The notes under the pieces were generated by a model. That model ran no database searches. It saw nothing but the letters and a program-made list of their open reading frames with translations, and was not told the origin of the DNA. Positions 17,058-25,791 of a DNA stretch of 51,203 nucleotides are shown one piece after another (position 1 is the stretch's first letter; every line of letters starts with the position of its first letter). The DNA is from Amycolatopsis kentuckyensis (GTDB taxonomy: Bacteria > Actinomycetota > Actinomycetes > Mycobacteriales > Pseudonocardiaceae): the NCBI RefSeq assembly GCF_002155975.1, contig NZ_MUMI01000039.1, positions 1 through 51,203 on the forward strand, given 5' to 3'. Position numbers and translations under genes: made by a program.

Positions 17058-17350
17058 TTTTTGCGATGAAGATGCGGCGCGAATATGGGGTTCGGAGGGT
17101 GGTGGGGAGCCGGCGGCCGGGTGCGTCCGAACGCACCAGTGGACTGTGAACGATGACGTCGACCGCGTCAAGATGTAACGGGAAGGTTTTCGGAGCGAGT
17201 CGCGCGGGAAACGCCCGTCCCCGCCGAGGGCGTCGCGGAGCCGAACCGATCTCCCCGCCCGCGGGCGGCAACCTTTCCGGGCCCGGCGGCAACTGGGGGG
17301 CAAAGCCGAGGCCGGGACGGGCCGGCCCGGCGGACCCGAGGAGTGCAGCT

Positions 17351-20050
17351 TTGAGAAAGACCAGGTCCACTGGTGCCCGGCACGCCGGCGCCGCGCCACC
17401 GGGACGCCGGCGCCACCGTGGCCGCTGGGTGGCGATCGCCCTGGCGGTGGGCGTTCCCGCGCTCGTGGTTCCTTATCTGGTGCTCACGCGGGACGGCTCG
17501 GAGCCGGTGCAGGTGGACTCGGCCGCCTACTACCAGTTCGTCTCCGTGCGCGACGACACCGCGCTGGACGTAGCCGGGGCCGACGACGCGGACGGGGCCC
17601 GGATCCAGCCGGAGAAACGCGCCGCCGGCGCCGCGAGCCAGCAGTGGCAGCTGAAGCCCGTGGGCGGCGGCTACTGCCTGCTGGTCAACCACAACAGCGG
17701 GAAGGTGCTGGGGGTCCGCGGTTTTCCCATGGCGGAGGCTGCCGTCGAACAGCAGTCGGACACCGGCGCCACCACTCAGCAGTGGAAGCTCAGCGACGTC
17801 GGCGGCGGGGCGGTGAAGATCGTCTCCCGCGAAGGGGAGATGGTCCTGAGCGTGACCGGCGGCACCGACCGCCGTGTGGTCGTCCAGTCCGCCGACCGGG
17901 GCAGCGCCGACCAGCGGTGGGACCTGGCGAAAGCCGACACCGCCGCCGAGCCGGCCGCCCCCGCGGTGGCCGCGGCCGTGACGAAGCCGCCCTCCGGGAC
18001 GTCGTCCGCGCCGACCGCCCCGGCCGGCAAGTACACCTGGCGCAACGTGCAGATCGCGGGCGGTGGTTTCGTCACCGGTTTCGTCTTCAACCCCAGCCGC
18101 AAGGGCCTGCTGTACGCGCGTACCGACATGGGCGGCGCGTACCGCTGGGACGGCCCGTCCGGCCAGTGGGTCCCGTTGACCGACTGGGCGGCGGACTGGA
18201 ACACCTACGGCATCGAAAGCGTGGCGACCGACCCGGCCGACCCCGGCCGCCTGTACCTCGCCACCGGCACGTACACCAACGACTGGGCCGGCAACGGCGC
18301 GATCCTGCGCTCCACCGACCAGGGCCGGACGTTCCAGCGCACCGACCTGCCGTTCAAGCTGGGCAGCAACGAGGACGGCCGGTCCATGGGGGAGCGGCTG
18401 GCGATCGACCCCGCCGACCACCGGACGCTGTACCTGGGCACCCGCAAGAACGGGCTGTGGCGCAGCACCGACTTCGGCGCGACGTGGCGCCAGGTCCCCG
18501 GGTTCCCGGTCACCGACGGCGCGAGCAGCGGCGTGGGCCTGTCCTTCGTGACCTTCGGCCCGGCCGGCAGCAGGACGATCTACGTCGGCGCGGCGGACAA
18601 GAACACCTCGCTGTACCGCTCCACCGACGGCGGTGGCTCCTGGCAGGCCGTCCCCGGCCAGCCGGCCGGGCAGTTGCCGCAGCACGGCGTCCTGTCCGGG
18701 GACGGTTCGCTGTACCTGACCTACACCGACGTCCCGGGCCCGAACGGCGTCAAGGCCGGTTCGGTGTGGAAGTACACGCCGGCGAGCGGCGCCTGGAAGG
18801 ACGTCTCGCCGATTCCCGGCGACCACTTCGGCTACGGCGGGCTGGCGGTGGACCCGCAGCAGCCGGCCACGGTGATGGTCACCACCCTCGACCGCTGGTG
18901 GCCGTCGGACGAGCTGTACCGCTCCACCGACGGCGGCGCCACCTGGAAGGCGCTCGGCGCCACATCCGTCCGGGACGCCTCCGCCGCACCGTACGTCGGC
19001 ACCGGCATCGGTCACTGGATGGGCGCGCTGGCGCTGGATCCCTTCGACTCGGGGCACGTCCTGTACGGCACCGGATCGGGGCTGTGGGCGAGCAACGACG
19101 TCACCGCGGCCGACCGCGGCGGCGCCACGCACTGGACGGTCCCCGTGAAGGGGCTGGAGGAGACCGCGGTCCTCGGTCTGGTCGCCCCGCCCGGCGGCAA
19201 GCTGATCAGCGCGCTCGGTGACGTCGGCGGGTTCCGCCACGACGACCTGGACGAGGTGCCGGCCGGGGCCTCGTCCGGACCGCGGTTCACCAACACCACC
19301 GGCATCGACTTCGCGCAGGCCGAACCGCACATCGTGGTCCGCGTCGGCTACGGCGACCAGGCACGCGGCGCCTACTCCACGGACGGCGGCGTCACCTGGC
19401 GGCCGTTCACCGGGGCTCCGGTGAGCGGCGCGGGCGGCGGAAGCGTGGCGGTCTCGGCCGACGGCGGCACCGTGGTGTGGACCGCGTCGGGCCAGGTGCC
19501 GCACTTCTCCACGGACCGGGGCGCGAGCTGGACGGCGTCCGCCGGCCTGCCCTCGGGCGCGACCGTGGTGGCCGACCGCGCCGCGGCGGGCACCTTCTAC
19601 GCACTGCGCGGCGGTACCTTGTTCGCCAGCACCGACGGTGGCAAGAGGTTCACCGCCCGCGGCGGCGGTCTCCCCGGAGGCCACCTCGAGGCGGCACCGG
19701 GGCGGGCCGGGGACCTGTGGATCGCCGACGGCAGCGGGCTCCTGCACTCCACCGACGGCGGAGCGAGCTTCAGCAGGCTGGGTGGTGTCCAGGCGGCCGC
19801 CGCCGTCGGCTTCGGCAAATCCGCCCCCGGTGCGAGCTACCCCGCGCTCTACCTCGTCGGCACGGCCGGCGGTGTCACCGGGATCTTCCGATCCACCGAC
19901 GGTGGCGGGGCCTGGAAGCGGGTCAACGACGACCAGCACCAGTACGGCGGGGGCGCCGGCTCCGGCGTCATCACCGGCGACCCGGACGTGTACGGCCGCG
20001 TCTACGTCGGCACGAACGGCCGCGGCGTGCTGTACGGCGAGCCGTCATGA
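17351..20050 (+). CDS. GH74 xyloglucanase with N-terminal membrane segment and ricin-type module
   Basis: This is an 899-residue protein from TTG 17351. That start was chosen because GAGGAG lies 7 bp before it; the open frame upstream is non-coding in character. Residues about 25-46 form one hydrophobic segment (WVAIALAVGVPALVVPYLVL) after an Arg-rich tail: a signal-anchor or uncleaved signal. Residues about 58-205 are a ricin-type module (SQQWQL, TQQWKL, DQRWDL). Residues about 225-899 are a twin seven-bladed GH74 propeller: YTWRNVQIAGGGFVTGFVFNP, many BNR-like RSTDGG repeats, and the two catalytic Asp segments RTDMGGAYRWD (near 258) and ALGDVGGFRHDD (near 623). It should cleave the xyloglucan backbone. 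It is divergent from GH62 across a 344-bp control region and is followed by a hairpin. Confidence 0.93.
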   Translation: MRKTRSTGARHAGAAPPGRRRHRGRWVAIALAVGVPALVVPYLVLTRDGSEPVQVDSAAYYQFVSVRDDTALDVAGADDADGARIQPEKRAAGAASQQWQLKPVGGGYCLLVNHNSGKVLGVRGFPMAEAAVEQQSDTGATTQQWKLSDVGGGAVKIVSREGEMVLSVTGGTDRRVVVQSADRGSADQRWDLAKADTAAEPAAPAVAAAVTKPPSGTSSAPTAPAGKYTWRNVQIAGGGFVTGFVFNPSRKGLLYARTDMGGAYRWDGPSGQWVPLTDWAADWNTYGIESVATDPADPGRLYLATGTYTNDWAGNGAILRSTDQGRTFQRTDLPFKLGSNEDGRSMGERLAIDPADHRTLYLGTRKNGLWRSTDFGATWRQVPGFPVTDGASSGVGLSFVTFGPAGSRTIYVGAADKNTSLYRSTDGGGSWQAVPGQPAGQLPQHGVLSGDGSLYLTYTDVPGPNGVKAGSVWKYTPASGAWKDVSPIPGDHFGYGGLAVDPQQPATVMVTTLDRWWPSDELYRSTDGGATWKALGATSVRDASAAPYVGTGIGHWMGALALDPFDSGHVLYGTGSGLWASNDVTAADRGGATHWTVPVKGLEETAVLGLVAPPGGKLISALGDVGGFRHDDLDEVPAGASSGPRFTNTTGIDFAQAEPHIVVRVGYGDQARGAYSTDGGVTWRPFTGAPVSGAGGGSVAVSADGGTVVWTASGQVPHFSTDRGASWTASAGLPSGATVVADRAAAGTFYALRGGTLFASTDGGKRFTARGGGLPGGHLEAAPGRAGDLWIADGSGLLHSTDGGASFSRLGGVQAAAAVGFGKSAPGASYPALYLVGTAGGVTGIFRSTDGGGAWKRVNDDQHQYGGGAGSGVITGDPDVYGRVYVGTNGRGVLYGEPS

Positions 20051-20055
20051 CCTGC

Positions 20056-20083
20056 GCCGGGCCGGCGTCCGCGCCGGCCCGGC
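20056..20083. terminator. Hairpin after GH74 gene
   Basis: A 12-bp perfect stem (20056-20067 with 20072-20083) and 4-nt loop TCCG lie 5 bp after the GH74 stop. It is GC-only and lacks a U-tract. It probably terminates the GH74 transcript before the sigma factor gene. Confidence 0.65.
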
Positions 20084-20151
20084 CGCGGGGCGCCACTGGT
20101 AGGTTGCCGCCCGGGACGGGGGCATGGGCAGGGAGAGGACAGCCGGGACAG

Positions 20152-20682
20152 ATGCTCCTCGATGACACGTCGGCGGAGTTCCACGACTTCTTCGAACGGC
20201 ATTACGCCGAGCTGGGACGGCTGTCCTACCTGCTGACCGGCGAAGCGGACGCCTCCGACGACCTCGCGGCCGACGCCCTGGTGGCCTTGTGGCAGCGCTG
20301 GGACCGGCTGCGTGCGGCCGAGCACCCGCTGGCGTACGCCCGTGGTGTCGTGGCGAACCTGGCCCGGGAACGCGTCCGCAGCGTGACGCGCGAGCGCCGC
20401 CGGGTCGCGCTGTTCTGGTCACGGGGCCCGCAGCCGGTGGCGGGTCCGGACGTGGCCGCCGTGGTGGACGTCCGGGCAGCCCTGGACCGGCTGCCCTTCG
20501 GGAAGCGGGCTTGCGTCGTCCTCCGGCACGCCTTCGACCTGTCGGAAAAGGACACCGCGCGAGCACTGGGCATCTCGGTCGGCGCGGTGAAGAGCCAAAC
20601 CTCCAAGGGACTGGCCGAACTGGAACGGGTGCTCGGGGTGCACGCGGCCAGGGACGTGGCGGCCGAGAAGGGAAGCCGGTGA
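20152..20682 (+). CDS. ECF RNA polymerase sigma factor (SigE family)
   Basis: This is a 176-residue protein. Region 2 is EFHDFFERHYAELGRLSYLLTGEADASDDLAADALVALWQRWDRLR at about residues 7-52. Region 4 is ALDRLPFGKRACVVLRHAFDLSEKDTARALGISVGAVKSQTSKGLAELERVL at about 107-158, with an HTH that matches actinobacterial SigE-family ECF factors. ATG at 20152 follows GGGACAG; a longer upstream frame would overlap GH74 antisense-like sequence. The stop overlaps the GTG of the next gene (GTGA), so the following membrane protein is translated with it and may be its regulator. Its place between GH74 and GH54 suggests, but does not prove, a role in the polysaccharide response. Confidence 0.9.
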   Translation: MLLDDTSAEFHDFFERHYAELGRLSYLLTGEADASDDLAADALVALWQRWDRLRAAEHPLAYARGVVANLARERVRSVTRERRRVALFWSRGPQPVAGPDVAAVVDVRAALDRLPFGKRACVVLRHAFDLSEKDTARALGISVGAVKSQTSKGLAELERVLGVHAARDVAAEKGSR

Positions 20683-21482
20683 ACAACGAGATCGGCAGGC
20701 GGCTGCACGAGGCCGCCGAGGCCCACCAGCCCGACCGCGACCGGATGCTGGCCCGCGTGCACCGCGGCATGGCCGGCACCACCGCCCCCCGGCAGCGGCC
20801 GGGCCTCGCGAGGTCCTGGCCCAAGGTGGTGCTCGCCGGCTCCGCCGCGGCCGGCGTCCTGGCCGTCGCCGGCCTCGCCGTCGCCGGAAGCGTCCAGACG
20901 CCGCCGGCGCGCCCGGACGGCGCGACCACGCTCACCGTCCCGAGCCCGACGGAAGCGCCCGGCTCCACGCATTCCCCGGGTACCACCGGCGGTCCGGTAC
21001 CGCCGCCAGCGACGGGGAATCCGAATCGGACGACCGCAGGCCGTCCGACGTCGAGCACCTCGCCCACGGCGGGCCCGGCGGGAAACCGGGTCTCGGACGG
21101 GCCGCTGTCGGCGCAGGGCGCCATCGACCCGCACAGCACCCTCTACTGGGCCCAGAGCACCCTCACCCTCGACACCACCCGGACCCTGACCACACTGGTC
21201 GTGGAAGTGCGCGTCACGCAGACCGGGGGCGTGCAGAGCACCGGTCTGTGGCAGACCGGGCCCGCCGACGACTTCACCGTCACCACGCAGGAGAGCGACG
21301 GTGCCCTGGTGTACCGCTGGGAACTCAAGCCGGGCCGGACCATCCCGGCCGCGCACCAGATCTTCGCCGCCCAGTACAACCACGCCGCCGGCGCGCGCCA
21401 CGCCGACGCCGACACCTACCGCGTGCAAGCCACCGCCGACGGCGCCCATACGGTCCAGGGTGGCTTCACCCCGGTGGGCTGA
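20679..21482 (+). CDS. Membrane-anchored protein coupled to ECF sigma factor (possible anti-sigma factor)
   Basis: This is a 267-residue protein starting with GTG at 20679, which overlaps the sigma factor stop. Residues 1-45 are a short charged cytoplasmic part (NNEIGRRLHEAAEAHQPDRDRMLARVHRGM). Residues about 48-68 are one transmembrane helix (VVLAGSAAAGVLAVAGLAVAG). A Pro/Thr/Ser-rich linker to about 150 precedes an extracellular domain of about 115 residues rich in beta strands (TLTTLVVEVRVTQTGGVQSTGLWQT). No zinc-binding HxxxCxxC motif of ZAS anti-sigma factors is present. Coupling and topology fit an anti-sigma or sensor protein, but no family match is evident. Confidence 0.75.
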   Translation: MNNEIGRRLHEAAEAHQPDRDRMLARVHRGMAGTTAPRQRPGLARSWPKVVLAGSAAAGVLAVAGLAVAGSVQTPPARPDGATTLTVPSPTEAPGSTHSPGTTGGPVPPPATGNPNRTTAGRPTSSTSPTAGPAGNRVSDGPLSAQGAIDPHSTLYWAQSTLTLDTTRTLTTLVVEVRVTQTGGVQSTGLWQTGPADDFTVTTQESDGALVYRWELKPGRTIPAAHQIFAAQYNHAAGARHADADTYRVQATADGAHTVQGGFTPVG

Positions 21483-21518
21483 GGACGGGACGAGCGGTGT
21501 GATCAGCGGCAGGGCCAC

Positions 21519-22976
21519 TCACATCTTCGTCAGCTGCCATTGCTGGTTGGTGCCGCTGTGGCACGACCAGAGGATGATCTTCGTGCCGGCCGCGGTGCCG
21601 GCGCCGTCGGCGTCCAGGCAGAGGCCGGACTGCACACCGGTGATGGTGCCGTTCGAGCCGACGTTCCACTGCTGGTTCGCCTGGCCGTGGCAGTCCCAGA
21701 TGACCACCCGGGTGCCGTTGGCGGTGCCCTGACCGTTGGCGTCGAGGCACTTGGTGCCGTACACCTGGAGCTTCCGGTCGGCGGTGTAGGTCCAGCGCTG
21801 CCCGTCGACGCTCCGGCAGTCCGCCAGCTGCACCTGGGTTCCGTTGGCGGTGGACCCGTTCGGCACCTCGACGCACCGGCCGGACCCGCTGCCCGTGATC
21901 CGGACGCCTTGCTGCGGGTTGCCCCCTCCGGGCGGGGCGTACCCGGCGGCGGTGATGTTGGCCTGCACGGCTTCCTCGGTGGAGTTCGACGGGTAGCCGG
22001 AGGTCAGTACGCCCTCGTAGAAGGTGCCGGCGCCGGAAACGCTGTTGTCCCCGCCGATGCCGAGGAGGATCGCCCCCTGCTTCTTCATCGGGTGGTAGCC
22101 GTTGGGACGCGGCCCGTCGAACACGGTGGACAAGCCGCCCGACTGCGCGTTCCCGCTCCGGATGGCCCAGTGGTTCGGCTCGCCCTTGACGACGGCGGTC
22201 ACGAAGCGGTGGTTGATGCTCGGGTTCGGGTTGTGGCCTGGGTTCACGCCGGAGAACAGCCCCCACTCGAGGTCGGCCATGACCCACGGGCCGTTGCCGT
22301 CCCCGTAGCCCCATTGCCGGTCGGCTCCGAAGTAGACGGTCTCCATGATGGCGGGGGCGTCGGCCTTGTTGGTCGTCTGCGCGTTGCCGTAGTCGAAGCA
22401 GCACCAGTTGTTGTAGTGGATGCCGTCGACGACGGCGTAGATGCCCTCCGGCTGGTCCCCGGTGGCGACGCCGTTGGTCTTGTTGTTGCGGTAGCCGGTG
22501 CCGGGGGAGATGTAGACGCCGTACGCCTTCTGCCCGCCGACGGTGACCGGGGCCGCGGTCGCGTCGGCGAGGTTGTCCCACCCGCCGGGAGCGGGGCCGG
22601 GCCAGGTACCGGGCGGCGCTTGCGTGAGGTGGTTGCCGCGGCCGGACTGGTCGTAGAGGACGGTGATGAGGCACCTCGTGGCGGCGCAGAACGAGTCTTG
22701 GGTGGCGGCATCGGCCGTGCCGCCCGCGCTGAGCACGCCGATGTCTCGCGTGGTGTTGTCCGACGAACGCCTGACCTGGTAGAGCGGGCCGTTGTAGGTG
22801 CCGTAGAGCGCCCGGGTAGTGCTGTGCGCCGCCACGCACGGTGTACCGCCCGAGGCGTAGATGTCGCAGGGTCCGGTCGTGGCGGCTTGGGCGCCCATGG
22901 CCTGGGGAAGGACGGGTGCGCCGACCGCGACGGCCAGCGCGACCGCGGCTGCGAGGCGGCCGTATCGGCTTTTCAT
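21519..22976 (-). CDS. Secreted alpha-L-arabinofuranosidase, GH54, with C-terminal ricin-type module
   Basis: This is a 485-residue protein. A signal peptide runs to about residue 32 (ending AQA). A GH54 catalytic domain spans about 35-350: GPCDIYASGGTPCVAAHSTTRALY, CLITVLYDQSGRGNHLTQAPPG, CCFDYGNAQT. The nucleophile segment MADLEWGLFSG falls near residue 235 and the acid/base segment GIGGDNSVSGAGTFYEG near 309. It matches fungal AbfB-type enzymes almost motif by motif. Instead of the fungal CBM42, the C-terminus (about 360-485) is a ricin-type lectin module with QRWTY, NQQWNV and NQQWQL. The enzyme should release arabinose from arabinan and arabinoxylan. It is convergent with the sigma-factor pair and has a palindrome 162 bp upstream. 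Confidence 0.95.
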   Translation of the reverse strand: MKSRYGRLAAAVALAVAVGAPVLPQAMGAQAATTGPCDIYASGGTPCVAAHSTTRALYGTYNGPLYQVRRSSDNTTRDIGVLSAGGTADAATQDSFCAATRCLITVLYDQSGRGNHLTQAPPGTWPGPAPGGWDNLADATAAPVTVGGQKAYGVYISPGTGYRNNKTNGVATGDQPEGIYAVVDGIHYNNWCCFDYGNAQTTNKADAPAIMETVYFGADRQWGYGDGNGPWVMADLEWGLFSGVNPGHNPNPSINHRFVTAVVKGEPNHWAIRSGNAQSGGLSTVFDGPRPNGYHPMKKQGAILLGIGGDNSVSGAGTFYEGVLTSGYPSNSTEEAVQANITAAGYAPPGGGNPQQGVRITGSGSGRCVEVPNGSTANGTQVQLADCRSVDGQRWTYTADRKLQVYGTKCLDANGQGTANGTRVVIWDCHGQANQQWNVGSNGTITGVQSGLCLDADGAGTAAGTKIILWSCHSGTNQQWQLTKM

Positions 22977-23431
22977 CCCTGTTGATCCCTTTCGTGCGGG
23001 CCCTGGCAGGCAAGGCGGCGCCGTACGAGTCGAGGCGCGCGGATGCCTGGCGAAGCGGAATGAGTGGGCACCGAAGCGGGCTTGCGAACGGGGGTCGGAT
23101 GGCCGGCCTCGGGGCTGATTTGTGCTCGGGGACAGTCGTCGAACCGGTTCGACTGGATGCTATGCCCCGGACGCGAGAGGGGTCAACGGCAGGTTCCTTC
23201 CCGTGTCCGGACCTGGGGCTCGGGCAGGAAAGTTTCACGGTGAGGCCGCCCGCTTGCGGAGGAGGAGATCGCCGAGACCTGCGAACCGGTGGGCGAGTTG
23301 CTGCCCCGGCCTGAACCCGAGCATCGTGCGCCGACGCCTGCCCGGACATTGCACGGTGGGTTGGCACAGGTGGCAGCTGCCGGGATGATGGGCGGGCCGG
23401 ATGCGCCGATCATCCCGGGGAGTGACAGCCT
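22977..23431. other. Divergent control region between GH54 and flavin monooxygenase
   Basis: This 455-bp spacer holds no supported gene. Its clearest element is the palindrome at 23138-23153. The frames read through it are antisense or low-complexity. It should contain the promoters of both flanking genes. Confidence 0.5.
23138..23153. promoter_or_regulatory. 16-bp palindrome, LacI-type operator upstream of GH54
   Basis: GTCGAACCGGTTCGAC is a perfect 16-bp palindrome with the central CG of LacI-family operators. It lies 162 bp before the GH54 start and 279 bp before the divergent monooxygenase start. GH54 is the likelier target, as with the site before GH62, though the two sequences differ and imply different regulators. 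Confidence 0.6.
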
Positions 23432-24886
23432 GTGCGAGCGTGTGTTGTCGGGGCGGGACCTGGGGGAATCGTCACCGCCAAAGTATTGTTGGAGCACGGC
23501 TTCGACGTCACGGTCTTCGACAAGCACCAGCGGGTCGGCGGGATCTGGTCACCGGGTGGCTGCTACGACGGGCTGGCCAACCAGTCCGCACTCCGCATCT
23601 TCGAGTTCGCGGACCTGCCCAACCGCCTGCACTTCGCCGGCGCCGTGGATACCCAGCGCTATCTGGAGGACTACGCCCGGACCTTCGGCGTGATGGATCG
23701 CCTCCGACCGGCCACCGAGGTGATCTCCATCCGGCCGGTGGACGGGCCCGGACGGGTGGGCGCCTCCGGCTGGTCGGTCGACTCACGGGCCGCCGGGGAC
23801 GAGGCGGCGCAGGTTCGTCGCGAAACGTTCGACTACGTCGTGGTCGCCAGCGGGGCCCATCATCACGTCCGGCTGCCCGACCTGCCCGGACGTGAGTTGT
23901 TCGGCGGAACCGTGCTGCACTCCAACGAGGTGCGGGCCGGGACGTTCGCCGGCCGGCGGGTGGTCGTCGTGGGCGGCGGCAAGTCCGCGCTGGACCTGGT
24001 CACCCGCGCCGGGCGCGAGGCAGCCTCGGCCACGATCGTGCAGCGCAAGGTGAACTGGATGGTCCCCGAACGGCTCCTGCTCGGTCTGGTCGGCTACAAG
24101 TGGATCCTGTTCACCCGGTTCGGTGAGGCGCTGCTGCCTCGTTACCACGACCCGGCCTGCGTCCGCCCGATCGACCGCGTCAACGACCGGGTCAAGCGAG
24201 CCCTGTGGTGGCTCATCACCCGCGACATGCTGATTTCCACGGGGCTGCACCGGCTGCCGAAGGAGCTGTGGCCCGCTCACCCGCTTCCCTTCCACCTGGC
24301 ACACGCCGGAGTGATGCCACGCGGCTACGCACGGGCCGTCCGTCGCGGCCTGATCGCCGCCAAGGTCAGCGCTGTCGAGGCGTATACCGGCCAGGGGCTG
24401 CGCCTGGCGACCGGCGAGGAAGTGGCGGCGGATGTCATCGTGTTCGCCACCGGCCACCACAAGATCTTCCCGTTCTTGGACCCGGACGTGCAGGTGCACG
24501 ATCCCGTCGGGCGGATACGCCTCTACCGGGGCATCGTGCCACCCGGCGCCGACCGGCTGGGATTCGTCGGATTCCGGCAGGTCTTCAACAACATCATGGG
24601 CGTGGAACTCACCGCGCACTGGTTGGCCCGTTACTTCCGGTCGACACTGCGCACCGCCCCGAGTGAGCAGGAGATGCAGCAGGGCGTCGACGCCCGCCTG
24701 GCCTGGCAGGAGCGGGTGCTCCCGGGCTCCGGTGGCTACGACTTCGGCCCCTACGACATCCACTGCGCGGACGAACTCATGCACGACATGGGTCTACCGT
24801 CCCGCCGCGCCGGCAACCTGCTGGCCGAGTACCTGCTTCCCGGCGGACTCGCACACCGCTACGCGGGCCTGACCAGCTCGAATTGA
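23432..24886 (+). CDS. Flavin-containing monooxygenase (FMO/BVMO-like NAD(P)-binding protein)
   Basis: This is a 484-residue protein starting with GTG at 23432 after GGGGAG. The FAD-binding motif GAGPGG is at residues 8-13 with FDKHQRVGGIW following. The NAD(P) motif GGGKSA lies near 184. FATGHHKIFPFL near 345 is the ATG-type segment of flavoprotein monooxygenases. The family resembles FMO-type enzymes more than classical Baeyer-Villiger ones, as the exact FxGxxxHxxxW signature is not present. Substrate unknown. It stands alone, downstream of a palindrome-bearing spacer and directly upstream of a transposase remnant that begins within its stop. Confidence 0.87.
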   Translation: MRACVVGAGPGGIVTAKVLLEHGFDVTVFDKHQRVGGIWSPGGCYDGLANQSALRIFEFADLPNRLHFAGAVDTQRYLEDYARTFGVMDRLRPATEVISIRPVDGPGRVGASGWSVDSRAAGDEAAQVRRETFDYVVVASGAHHHVRLPDLPGRELFGGTVLHSNEVRAGTFAGRRVVVVGGGKSALDLVTRAGREAASATIVQRKVNWMVPERLLLGLVGYKWILFTRFGEALLPRYHDPACVRPIDRVNDRVKRALWWLITRDMLISTGLHRLPKELWPAHPLPFHLAHAGVMPRGYARAVRRGLIAAKVSAVEAYTGQGLRLATGEEVAADVIVFATGHHKIFPFLDPDVQVHDPVGRIRLYRGIVPPGADRLGFVGFRQVFNNIMGVELTAHWLARYFRSTLRTAPSEQEMQQGVDARLAWQERVLPGSGGYDFGPYDIHCADELMHDMGLPSRRAGNLLAEYLLPGGLAHRYAGLTSSN

Positions 24887-25043
24887 GATCGCGGCGATGT
24901 TCGCCGCGACCGAGGGGGATGTGCGCGAGGTGATCCATGCGTTCAACGAGTCCGGGCTCGCGGCGTTGTCCCCAAAATGGAGGGGTGGCCGACCTCGTAA
25001 GTTCGGGTCGGCCGAGGTGGTGCGCCGCCGGCTTTCGCAGTAG
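24887..25043 (+). pseudogene. IS630-type transposase remnant (N-terminal HTH part)
   Basis: Immediately after the monooxygenase stop, a frame reads IAAMFAATEGDVREVIHAFNESGLAALSPKWRGGRPRKF...RRRLSQ and ends at TAG 25041-25043. This is the helix-turn-helix and GGRP linker of IS630/Tc1-type transposases, in which AMFAASEDYVREVIHAFN-like sequence is standard. The DDE catalytic part is missing. No terminal repeats were found. It marks an old insertion at the junction between the monooxygenase and the catabolic operon. Confidence 0.75.
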
Positions 25044-25044
25044 C

Positions 25045-25791
25045 TCATGCGGTGAAACCGCCGTCGACCGGGACGACCACGCCGCTCAGGTGGCTCGCCC
25101 GGTCGCTCAGCAGGAACGCCGCCGTCGAGCCGACTTCCGTGCCCGTGCCCGCTTTCCGCAACGGCGTCGCCGCGATGCGTGCCTCCACGCCGCCCGGGAT
25201 CGTGCGGCGCAGCTCGTCGAGCATCGGGGTCTCGGTCGGGCCCGGGGCCAGCGCGTTGACGCGGATGCCGAGCGGCCCGAAGTCGTGCGCGGCGGTGCGG
25301 GTCAGGCCGATCACGGCGTGCTTGCTCGCTTGGTAGGCGCCCATGCCCGGGCTGCCGCGCACGCCGCCGATGCTGCTGACGTTGACGATCGAACCGGACC
25401 CCTGCGCCGCCATCACCGCGACCTCCGAACGCAGGCACAGCCACGTGCCCTTGACGTTCACCGCCATGATCCGGTCGAAGTCCGCTTCGGACACCTGGTC
25501 GAGCCGGCCGGCGCCGCCCATGGCCGCGTTGTTGAACGCGCCGTCGAGCCGGCCGAACCGGGACACCGTCGCCGACACGAAAGCGTCCACATCGGACGCC
25601 GAGGAGACATCGCCCGTCGTGTAGGCGACGTCGTGGCCGGAAAGCTCCGCGGCCAGCTTCGCCAGGGGTTCCTCGTGCCGCGCCACCAGCATCACCGAGG
25701 CGCCGTCGGACGCGAACACCCGCGCGGCGTCCGCCCCGATGCCCGAACTGGCCCCGACGACCAGGACCACCTTGCCGGTCAGCAAGCTCAT
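25045..25791 (-). CDS. SDR family oxidoreductase of the BKACE operon
   Basis: This is a 248-residue SDR with GASSGIG near 13-19, NNAAMGG, a catalytic Ser in VNVSSIGG, YQASK (Tyr/Lys) near 152-156 and the end HLSGVVVPVDGGFTA. ATG at 25791 overlaps the TGA of the upstream BKACE gene (ATGA), so it is the last gene of a coupled operon. The likely role is oxidation or reduction of an alcohol or keto group in the same pathway, for example supplying the beta-keto acid to BKACE. Substrate unknown. Confidence 0.9.
   Translation of the reverse strand: MSLLTGKVVLVVGASSGIGADAARVFASDGASVMLVARHEEPLAKLAAELSGHDVAYTTGDVSSASDVDAFVSATVSRFGRLDGAFNNAAMGGAGRLDQVSEADFDRIMAVNVKGTWLCLRSEVAVMAAQGSGSIVNVSSIGGVRGSPGMGAYQASKHAVIGLTRTAAHDFGPLGIRVNALAPGPTETPMLDELRRTIPGGVEARIAATPLRKAGTGTEVGSTAAFLLSDRASHLSGVVVPVDGGFTA

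Noticed and set aside
22102..22308. 68-codon plus-strand frame inside GH54
   Set aside because: Antisense shadow of a confidently identified catalytic domain.
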